Below are positions 1 to 5,483 of a stretch of 6,964 bases of DNA, piece by piece. Position numbers and translations under genes: made by a program. This stretch comes from Pseudomonadota bacterium (GTDB lineage Bacteria; Pseudomonadota; Alphaproteobacteria; Rhizobiales; Devosiaceae). The notes beneath the pieces are model-generated. The model saw only the letters and a list, made by a program, of their open reading frames with translations, had not been told where the DNA came from and did no database searches. Numbering within the stretch: the first letter of the stretch is position 1; the number at the start of each line of letters is the position of its first letter. The DNA lies in NCBI GenBank assembly GCA_023427545.1, contig JAEZBF010000011.1, forward strand, positions 1 through 6,964, in the 5' to 3' direction.

Positions 1-1575
1 GTCCTGGAAGTTACCCTCGAACCATTCGACGTGGCTGTCGCCCTCGAAGGCCAGCATGTGGGTCGCGAGGCGGTCGAGGAACATGCGGTCGTGGCTGATG
101 ATCACGGCGCAGCCGGCGAACTCCTCCAGCGCCTCCTCGAGGGCGGCGAGGGTTTCGGTGTCGAGGTCGTTGGTGGGCTCGTCGAGGAGCAGGACGTTGG
201 CGCCGGACTTCAGCATCTTGGCGAGGTGGACGCGGTTGCGCTGGCCGCCCGAGAGGTTGCCGACCTTCTGCTGCTGGTCGGTGCCCTTGAAGTTGAACGC
301 CGAGACGTAGGCGCGGGAGTTCATCTCGCGCTTGCCGAGCAGGAGGATTTCGCTGCCGCCCGAGATTTCCTCCCAAACCGTCTTGTTGGGGTTGAGCGTA
401 TCGCGGGACTGGTCGACGTAGCCGAGGTGGACGTTGTCGGCGACGGTGATCTTGCCCTGGTCGGGCTTTTCCTGGCCGGTGATCATGCGGAAGAGCGTGG
501 TCTTGCCGACGCCGTTGGGGCCGATGACGCCGACGATTCCGCCGGGCGGGAGCTTGAACGAGAGCTCGTCGATCAACAGCCGGTTGCCGTAGCCCTTGCG
601 GATGTTTTCGAGCTCGATGACGTTCTGGCCGAGGCGCTCGCCGGGCGGGATGATGATCTGGGCGGTATTGGACTGGGTGCGGGCCTCATTGACCTTGACT
701 AGCTCGTCGTAGGCGCGGATGCGGGCCTTGGACTTGGCCATGCGCGCCTGCGGGCTCTGACCCATCCACTCGCGCTCGCGTTCGAGCACACGGGCGCGGG
801 CGGCGTCCTCGGACTTCTCCTGCGCGAAGCGCTTGGCCTTGGCGTCGAGATAGGCGGAGTAGTTGCCCTCGTAGGGAACGCCGCGGCCGCGGTCGAGCTC
901 CAGAATCCAGCCGGTGACGTTGTCGAGGAAGTAGCGGTCGTGGGTGATGATCAGCACCGCGCCGGGGAATTCGCGCAGGTGCTTCTCGAGCCAGGCGGTG
1001 GTCTCGGCGTCGAGGTGGTTGGTGGGCTCATCGAGGAGCAGCAGGTCGGGCTTGCTCAGGAGCAGGGCGCAGAGCGCGACGCGGCGGCGCTCGCCGCCCG
1101 AGAGCTTGTCGACGGAGGCTTCGCCGGGCGGGCAGCCCAGCGCATCCATCGCCATCTGGACCTGGCTGTCGAGGTCCCAGAGGTTCTGGCTGTCGATCTC
1201 GTCCTGGAGGCGGGTCGCCTCGTCGGCGGTCTCGTCGGAGTAGTTCATCATCAGCTCGTTGTAGCGGTCGAGCACCGCCTTCTTTTCAGCGACGCCAGTC
1301 ATGACGTTGCCGAAGACATCGAGCTGGGGATCGAGCTGGGGCTCCTGGGGCAGGTAGCCGACCTTGGCCCCCTCGGCGACCCATGCCTCGCCCGAGAAGT
1401 CCTTCTCGATGCCAGCCATGATGCGCAGGAGGGTCGACTTGCCCGAGCCGTTGGGTCCGAGCACGCCGATCTTGGCGTCCGGGTAGAAGCTCAGGTGGAT
1501 GTTGTCGAGCACCTTCTTGCCGCCGGATTAGGCCTTCGACAGACCGTGCATGTGGTAGATGAACTGGCGGGCCAT
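1..1575 (-). CDS. ettA: Energy-dependent translational throttle protein EttA (ABC-F ATPase), C-terminus off the left edge, in-frame TAA at codon 16
   Basis: EttA is a cytoplasmic ABC-F protein that binds the ribosomal E site and gates the first elongation steps according to ATP/ADP level. Two ABC domains are visible. Domain 1 has Walker A GPNGSGKST (residues 40-48), signature LSGGERRR (158-165), Walker B LLLLDEPTNHLD with D182/E183, and switch His212. Domain 2 has Walker A GPNGVGKTT (K358), signature LSGGQRNR (441-448), Walker B LLLDEPTNDLD with D465/E466, and switch His495. The linker between them carries the basic P-site-tRNA-interacting stretch (about 266-285, REREWMGQSPQARMAKSKAR). The family is about 555 residues, so roughly 30 C-terminal residues lie outside. 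The start at 1575 gives MARQFIYHM, the usual N-terminus of alphaproteobacterial homologues. Codon 16 (1530-1528) is TAA, where a Tyr codon would fit; no other stop occurs in 525 codons. As written, the gene makes a 15-residue peptide, unless translation restarts downstream or the base is an error. The family assignment is very secure; functionality is not. Confidence 0.95.
1528..1530 (-). other. Premature in-frame TAA in ettA
   Basis: Read on the minus strand the codons are TCG AAG GCC TAA TCC GGC GGC AAG, i.e. S-K-A-stop-S-G-G-K. The frame is clean on both sides and the protein aligns with EttA without any indel, so this is a substitution and not a frameshift. TAC to TAA or TAT to TAA is a single-base change. 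The residue lies 24 positions before Walker A, about where the adenine-stacking A-loop aromatic of many ABC domains sits. E. coli EttA, as I recall it, does not have an aromatic there. Confidence 0.85.
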
Positions 1576-1646
1576 GGGGCTCGATCTCGCTCACTTCTGA
1601 TTTCAGGGTTGGCTTCATCTAGGCGAGCGGGCGGGGCCGCGCAATT

Positions 1647-1676
1647 GTTAAACGCGAGCCGCTTGTGTCGCCGCAA
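1647..1676 (-). promoter_or_regulatory. Possible sigma70-type promoter for ettA
   Basis: On the minus strand a TTGCGG (1676-1671) and a TTTAAC (1652-1647) are separated by 18 bases. They would start a transcript about 65 bases before the ettA ATG. Matches to consensus are partial (3/6 and 4/6), so this is only a candidate in the 161-base divergent spacer. I could not pick a promoter for the opposite, rightward gene. Confidence 0.2.
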
Positions 1677-1723
1677 TCGGCTGTGCATCCTGCGCCGGGC
1701 GCCCGATCAACGGGCGGAGCAAT

Positions 1724-1728
1724 GAGGG
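1724..1728 (+). promoter_or_regulatory. Ribosome binding site fixing the start of the exported protein
   Basis: GAGGG sits 8 bases before the ATG at 1737. The earlier in-frame ATG at 1722 has its nearest GGAG only 2 bases away, and the GTG at 1665 has no clear Shine-Dalgarno. Starting at 1737 also puts the basic n-region of the signal peptide directly at the N-terminus. Confidence 0.6.
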
Positions 1729-1736
1729 ATTGCGCA

Positions 1737-3557
1737 ATGGTTCGAGTAGGAAAGCGGGCCCTTTGGGGCGCGAGTTTGCTGGTGCTTTGCGCGCTGCCAC
1801 CGATGCAGGGACCGGCTCTTGGCGCCGACTTTTCGGTAACCGGCATCAGCCGCGAGATCGCGGGCGAGAAGCCCTCGGTGCTGACGGTTCCTTCGGTCGA
1901 GGTGATCGGGGGCAACCTCGATGAGGCTACGATCCGCACGATCTTCGCGGATGGAGTGGCGGGATCGGCCGAAAAGCTCGCAACGCTCGATGCGCAGAGC
2001 ATCTCCATTCCGACCATCACCATGACGACCAAGGATGCGCCATTCCCGCAGATGACCATGAAGGACGTCGCGCTGAAGGGGATCAGCGGCGGGGTCGCGC
2101 AGTCGGTCTCGGTAGGCGGCGTCGAGTTTTCGATAAAGGAGAACGAGAGCTTTTCGATCGGGAGCGTGGGCGCGGATAACGTCGACATCGGCCGGCTGCT
2201 GGGGCTTTATGGGCTGGTGCAGATCGCTGACCGCACGACGATCGCGCCGGTCTATGACGGGCTGAAGGTCGCGGGCTTTTCGCTGAAGACGCCGGAGATC
2301 TCGTGCACGATGGGCACTATCGAGTTCGGCACGCTCTCGGCGCGGCCGCTCGATCCCGCGACCACCGCAACCATCTCGCGTCTATCCGCCAGGCCGGAGA
2401 AAGAGAGAGAGGAGCTGCCCCCGGAAGAGGCGGTGCCGGTCGCCAAGATGTATGTCGACCTGCTCACCGCGTTCAAAATCGGTCCGTCGAGCTATGGTCC
2501 GCTCGACTGCTCAGGCAGCGACGAGGGCAAGCCGATCGTTGTGAAATTCGGCGGCATCACGCAGGATGCGCCCGAGACCGGGCACACGCCTACGATCACC
2601 TACAGCGGCCTCGACATCACCAGCGGCGAGTCGGACAAGGTCCAGCTCGGCAACTTCGTGATGAAGCCGGTCGGCTTTGCGGCGGTGGTGGACCTGATCA
2701 AGGCGCAGGGCGAAAAGCTCACACTCGAGTGGCTGGCCGCCAATGCCCGCAAGCTGGTGCCGTCGGTGGACGGCTTCTCGATTGCCGACGTTGCGATCGA
2801 CATCCCGGACCCAGCCGGCGGGGGCACCCGCAACAAGATCGATTTCCGCGGGTTCGACCTGTCGCTCGACAACTATGTGAATGCCGTGCCGGCGACGATC
2901 AGCGCCACCCTCGACCGGCTACATGTGGTCCTGCCGCCGACGCCCGACAACGAGCCGCTGATCGCGATGGGCTATGGCGACATTGTGGGTGATGCCGCGA
3001 TCGCGCTGCACTGGGATCGGGAGGCAGAGACCATCGTCGTCGACCGCATCTCGACCAAGTTGGATGGGGCGGGCGCGATCACCGTTTCGGGGATCATGGG
3101 GAATGCGACGGCCGACCTCTTTGGCGACGACGTGGCGCTGGCGATGCGGACCGGCGAGGCGCTGACGCTCCGCTCGCTGACGCTGGAGCTCAACGACGAG
3201 GGCCTGCTGCCCAAGGCGGTGGAGATGATCGCGGCCGAGCAGGGCGCGCCACCGGACGTGTTCCGTGCCGGCATCGCGGCGATGGCGCAGGGCATGGTGG
3301 CGATCGGGCTCGCCGGTGCGCCGGAGGGACCGGGCGTTTCGCAGGCGATCTCGGACTTCATCAACGGCGTCGCGCCGCACCTGACGGTGACCGCGACGGC
3401 GCTCGATCCAGCGGGACTGACGATGGCCGACTTCGCCGCCGCCGAGAAGGACCCGACGCTGCTGCTCAAGAAGGTGCGGGTGACGGCTAGCACGGCGCAG
3501 CCGCCGGCGCAGGATAAGCCGGTGGATGCGGGCGGGAAGAATCCGTCGCGGGGGTAG
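1737..3557 (+). CDS. Exported protein of unknown function (606 residues)
   Basis: I do not recognise this as a named family. The N-terminus is a signal peptide: basic MVRVGKR, a hydrophobic core rich in Leu/Ala/Val, and a likely cleavage near residue 30 (ALGA before DFSV). A Cys in the core (LVLC) lacks the small residue before it that a lipobox needs, so a lipoprotein is unlikely. The mature part has no further membrane segment and is rich in alternating polar/hydrophobic stretches (for example ITVSGIMGNATADLF), which suggests many beta strands. A charged Glu/Pro-rich linker lies at about 217-235. The mature chain has only two cysteines (about C190 and C258), which could form a disulfide. 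The C-terminal 20 or so residues (QPPAQDKPVDAGGKNPSRG) are low complexity and probably disordered. A periplasmic or envelope location is inferred. The gene is divergent from ettA and separated from rsmH by over 500 bases, so it is probably transcribed alone. The base composition matches its neighbours. An alternative start at GTG 1665 would give 630 residues with a poor signal peptide. Confidence 0.85.
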   Translation: MVRVGKRALWGASLLVLCALPPMQGPALGADFSVTGISREIAGEKPSVLTVPSVEVIGGNLDEATIRTIFADGVAGSAEKLATLDAQSISIPTITMTTKDAPFPQMTMKDVALKGISGGVAQSVSVGGVEFSIKENESFSIGSVGADNVDIGRLLGLYGLVQIADRTTIAPVYDGLKVAGFSLKTPEISCTMGTIEFGTLSARPLDPATTATISRLSARPEKEREELPPEEAVPVAKMYVDLLTAFKIGPSSYGPLDCSGSDEGKPIVVKFGGITQDAPETGHTPTITYSGLDITSGESDKVQLGNFVMKPVGFAAVVDLIKAQGEKLTLEWLAANARKLVPSVDGFSIADVAIDIPDPAGGGTRNKIDFRGFDLSLDNYVNAVPATISATLDRLHVVLPPTPDNEPLIAMGYGDIVGDAAIALHWDREAETIVVDRISTKLDGAGAITVSGIMGNATADLFGDDVALAMRTGEALTLRSLTLELNDEGLLPKAVEMIAAEQGAPPDVFRAGIAAMAQGMVAIGLAGAPEGPGVSQAISDFINGVAPHLTVTATALDPAGLTMADFAAAEKDPTLLLKKVRVTASTAQPPAQDKPVDAGGKNPSRG

Positions 3558-3641
3558 GGGAATGGCGGCGGGGCTCGCCTGCTGGGGGGTGGCTCCACGC
3601 GCTCGCGCAGGCTCAACTGCTCACAGCGTCGTCCCAGCGCC

Positions 3642-3662
3642 GCAACACCTAGCAGGTGTTGC
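3642..3662. terminator. Stem-loop downstream of the exported-protein gene
   Basis: GCAACACCT, AGC, AGGTGTTGC form a perfect 9-bp stem with a 3-base loop, 85 bases after the stop codon at 3557. No run of T follows on the plus strand (ACTTGTTC), so it is not a classical intrinsic terminator. It may stabilise the 3' end of the mRNA, act with Rho, or belong to a dispersed repeat. Confidence 0.4.
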
Positions 3663-3681
3663 ACTTGTTCGGTGCACTCAG

Positions 3682-3742
3682 GGAATCTCTGTTGTCGGCT
3701 CGTAGGGCAGGAAACGGAGATTCCCGCGTTCGCGGGAATGAC
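3682..3742. repeat. Dispersed palindromic repeat element A (ATTCCCGC...GCGGGAAT type)
   Basis: The inner hairpin is ATTCCCGC (3720-3727), loop GTTC, GCGGGAAT (3732-3739). An outer pair, GGAATCTCTG (3682-3691) and CGGAGATTCC (3715-3724), is complementary at 9 of 10 positions and overlaps the inner arm, so the two hairpins exclude each other. Elements of this look, reading HSRERGN on one strand, are found in many copies between genes of alphaproteobacteria. That is prior knowledge; copy number cannot be seen here. Confidence 0.65.
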
Positions 3743-3776
3743 GCGGTGGGTGTGGAGCGGGTGGGCTGACTGAGAG

Positions 3777-3850
3777 CCCCCTCATCCGCCCTGTGGTCAA
3801 TCTCGTATCAAGCCCGAGGGCAGGCTCTTCTTCCGCGAAGGGGAGAAGGC
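3777..3850. repeat. Degenerate dispersed repeat element B (CCCTCATCCG...GGGGAGAAGG type)
   Basis: It begins CCCCTCATCCGCC (3777-3789) and ends GAAGGGGAGAAGG (about 3837-3849), the two ends of a repeat commonly seen between genes in alphaproteobacteria. In the usual form a short palindrome joins them. Here the middle is longer and diverged; it holds a small GCCC-GA-GGGC palindrome and a CTTCTTCC/GGGGAGAAG pairing near the right end. It looks like a decayed or rearranged copy. The family is assigned by resemblance only. Confidence 0.5.
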
Positions 3851-3873
3851 GTGGACCGAACGGTGGGGGCACG

Positions 3874-3933
3874 CCCTCGTGGTTTGTGGCTCGTGGCTCG
3901 ACAGGCTCGCCATGAGGGGGCCGACCATGAGGG
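3874..3933. repeat. Dispersed palindromic repeat element C with internal duplications
   Basis: The outer arms CCCTCGTGG (3874-3882) and CCATGAGGG (3910-3918) are complementary at 8 of 9 positions, around a core CTCGACAGGCTCGCC (3897-3911 region). This resembles a widespread alphaproteobacterial repeat with the core TTCGACAGGCTCACC. Two local expansions are visible: GTGGCTC occurs twice in tandem (3886-3892 and 3893-3899), and CCATGAGGG recurs at 3925-3933. Confidence 0.6.
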
Positions 3934-4092
3934 TTATTGAACTGCCACGTGCACTCGGTGCTGAAGGTCGGGCGTCTCGACTGGATCGCACGAGACGTTC
4001 CGCAGCCGCGAGAACCATCTATGGGAAACGCAATGTTAAGGGGCTTGCCGCAAAGTGCAGGCGATCCCCGCGTCAGCGGTTCTATGTAGCGT
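3934..4092. other. rsmH upstream region with no gene found
   Basis: This stretch follows the repeats and should contain the promoter of the dcw operon if transcription begins here. I see no mraZ coding sequence in any frame, no RNase P RNA signature (no GAGGAAAGTCC on either strand), no tRNA and no convincing -35/-10 pair. It is visibly less GC-rich than the flanking genes around 4010-4060, which is compatible with a promoter region. Confidence 0.5.
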
Positions 4093-4110
4093 TCCGGCGG
4101 TGCCGCCGGA
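4093..4110. promoter_or_regulatory. GC palindrome directly before the rsmH ribosome binding site
   Basis: TCCGGCGG (4093-4100), TG, CCGCCGGA (4103-4110) is a perfect inverted repeat with 8-base arms. As RNA it could fold as a 7-bp GC-rich stem closed by a four-base loop. It ends 2 bases before the GGAG (4113-4116) used by rsmH. It could be a protein operator or an mRNA structure limiting ribosome access; the sequence alone does not decide. Confidence 0.45.
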
Positions 4111-4112
4111 GT

Positions 4113-4116
4113 GGAG
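4113..4116 (+). promoter_or_regulatory. Ribosome binding site for rsmH
   Basis: GGAG is followed by 9 bases and the ATG at 4126. The upstream in-frame GTG at 4111 has GGA directly abutting it with no spacer, so 4126 is the better start. Confidence 0.6.
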
Positions 4117-4125
4117 TTGCCGTCC

Positions 4126-5109
4126 ATGGGCGAGTTCGACGTGCCCGAAGCACCGCATGTGCCCGTGTTGCTGGCCGAGGTGCTCGAGGCGCTGGCGCCG
4201 CTCGAAGGCGCGCGGATCGTCGACGGCACGTTCGGGGCGGGGGGATATTCCCGCGCATTGCTCGGGGCGGGAGCGCAGGTGGTTGCGATCGACCGCGACC
4301 CGAGCGTCCGCCGCTTTGCCGAAGGGCTCGAGCGTGAGTTCCCGGGGCGCTTCAGCTTTATTCCGGGACGGTTTTCCCAACTCGACGAACTAGTGAAGAC
4401 CCGGCCGGTAGATGGGGTGGTGCTCGATATCGGGGTGAGCTCGATGCAGCTCGACGAACCCGGGCGCGGGTTCTCGTTCATGCGGTCGGGGCCGCTCGAC
4501 ATGCGCATGGGCGCCGAAGGGCCGAGTGCGGCCGACCTCGTCAACCATCTCGATGAGCGGGCTTTGGCCGACCTGCTGTTCGCCTATGGCGAAGAACGGA
4601 AGTCACGGCGGATCGCGAGCGCGATCGTCGCCGGCCGGGCGTCGGCGCCGATCACCACGACGTCGGAGCTGGCGGCGCTGATCGAAAAGGCGATCGGACG
4701 GCGGCCGGGCGACATGCATCCGGCGACGCGCTCGTTCCAGGCGCTGCGGATCGCCGTGAATGCCGAGTTCGACGAGTTGGTCGAGGCGCTGTTCGCGGCC
4801 GAGCGGCTGCTGCCCGAGCAGGGGCGGCTGGCGGTGGTGACGTTCCACTCGCTCGAGGACCGGATCGTCAAGCGCTTCCTCGACCAGGACAAGACCGCTC
4901 CGGCGGCGTCGCGGCGCCTGCCGCAGGCGGCTGCCATCGAGCGTCGCTGGGTCGAGGTGGCGCGCCCCCGCAAGGCGGGACCGGCGGAGACGAAGCGCAA
5001 CCCGAGGGCGCGCTCGGCGACGCTGCGGAGCGCGCGGCGTTCGGCAACCCCGGCGAGGCCGGTGAGCAGTGCGGGGCTCGGGGTTCCCGGTTGGCGGGGG
5101 GCGACATGA
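4126..5109 (+). CDS. rsmH: 16S rRNA (cytosine(1402)-N(4))-methyltransferase RsmH (MraW)
   Basis: RsmH transfers a methyl group from S-adenosylmethionine to N4 of C1402 in the decoding centre of 16S rRNA. From ATG 4126 it is 327 residues, a normal length for the family. Visible landmarks are HVPVLLAEVLEAL near the N-terminus, the SAM-binding loop DGTFGAGGYSRAL (about 33-45), AIDRD (54-58), DIGVSSMQLDEPGRGFSF (101-118), GPLDMRM (122-128), the helical domain with AYGEERKSRRIA, HPATRSFQALRIAVN (198-212), and FHSLEDRIVKRF (240-251). The family-typical NPRARSATLR is followed by about 25 extra basic and Ala/Pro/Gly-rich residues that overlap the ftsL translation start. It is the first dcw gene in this window, and its TGA stop overlaps the ftsL ATG (ATGA), implying translational coupling. 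A GTG start at 4111 would add five residues. Confidence 0.96.
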   Translation: MGEFDVPEAPHVPVLLAEVLEALAPLEGARIVDGTFGAGGYSRALLGAGAQVVAIDRDPSVRRFAEGLEREFPGRFSFIPGRFSQLDELVKTRPVDGVVLDIGVSSMQLDEPGRGFSFMRSGPLDMRMGAEGPSAADLVNHLDERALADLLFAYGEERKSRRIASAIVAGRASAPITTTSELAALIEKAIGRRPGDMHPATRSFQALRIAVNAEFDELVEALFAAERLLPEQGRLAVVTFHSLEDRIVKRFLDQDKTAPAASRRLPQAAAIERRWVEVARPRKAGPAETKRNPRARSATLRSARRSATPARPVSSAGLGVPGWRGAT

Positions 5110-5480
5110 TCAGGACGCTCAATATGATCCTGGTCTGCACGTCCGTTGCCGCGCTGGTCGGCGTCTACGGGCTCAAATACTCGGTCGAGGAAACCGCGAG
5201 CGCCAAGGCGGCGCTCGAGCAGCAGATCGAGCGGCAAGAGGCCGATCTGTCGCTGCTAAAAGCGGACTGGGCCTATCTCAACCAGCCGAGCCATGTTGCG
5301 CCGATCGTTGCGCGGCATACGGACGTGCTTGGCCTCGCGCAGGTCAAGCAGGAACAGTTCGGCGGCTTTGCCGGCCTGCCGATGCGGCTGCCGCCACCCG
5401 ATACGCATGCGCTCGATGCACTCTTCGAGTCGCTCGCCGACGGCATCGACCCGGCCGGCGAGACCATGGTGGAGCCCTAG
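5106..5480 (+). CDS. ftsL: Cell division protein FtsL
   Basis: FtsL is a small bitopic inner-membrane protein which, with FtsB and FtsQ, links the early divisome to FtsW/FtsI activation. The 124-residue product has a very short cytoplasmic tail, one membrane segment (about 5-23, LNMILVCTSVAALVGVYGL), a predicted periplasmic coiled coil (about 27-56), and the conserved LLKADWAYLNQPSHV block (50-64) seen in alphaproteobacterial FtsL. The last 40 or so residues are Pro/Asp-rich and probably flexible. The start at 5106 lies inside the rsmH stop (ATGA), with a G-rich GGCGGGGGG just upstream as ribosome binding site. An in-frame GTG at 5091 would add five residues and is less likely. FtsL is poorly conserved in sequence, so the call rests on topology, the WAYL motif and position between rsmH and ftsI. 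Confidence 0.92.
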   Translation: MIRTLNMILVCTSVAALVGVYGLKYSVEETASAKAALEQQIERQEADLSLLKADWAYLNQPSHVAPIVARHTDVLGLAQVKQEQFGGFAGLPMRLPPPDTHALDALFESLADGIDPAGETMVEP

Positions 5481-5483
5481 ACG

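Noticed and set aside
31..1725. Long plus-strand open frames (31-702 and 940-1725)
   Set aside because: They lie in codon register opposite ettA, whose two ABC domains are unmistakable; the products are Val/Leu/Glu/Ala-rich shadows.
1777..1800. Lipobox in the signal peptide of the exported protein
   Set aside because: The Cys in LVLC is preceded by Leu rather than Gly, Ala or Ser, and it lies inside the hydrophobic core and not at its end.
3934..4110. RNase P RNA gene or MraZ operator boxes upstream of rsmH
   Set aside because: No conserved RNase P core sequence is present on either strand; only scattered GGG-containing hexamers (near 4022 and 4037) occur, without the regular spacing of an MraZ operator.
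3879..4337. 152-codon plus-strand frame that could be a small gene or mraZ before rsmH
   Set aside because: It starts inside a repeat element, runs out of frame into rsmH, and shows no MraZ motif and an Arg-rich composition typical of shadows.
3678..4544. 288-codon open frame on the minus strand across the spacer and the start of rsmH
   Set aside because: Its N-terminal part is a translation of the dispersed repeats (HSRERGN, HGEPVEP) and the rest is antisense to rsmH with biased low-complexity composition.
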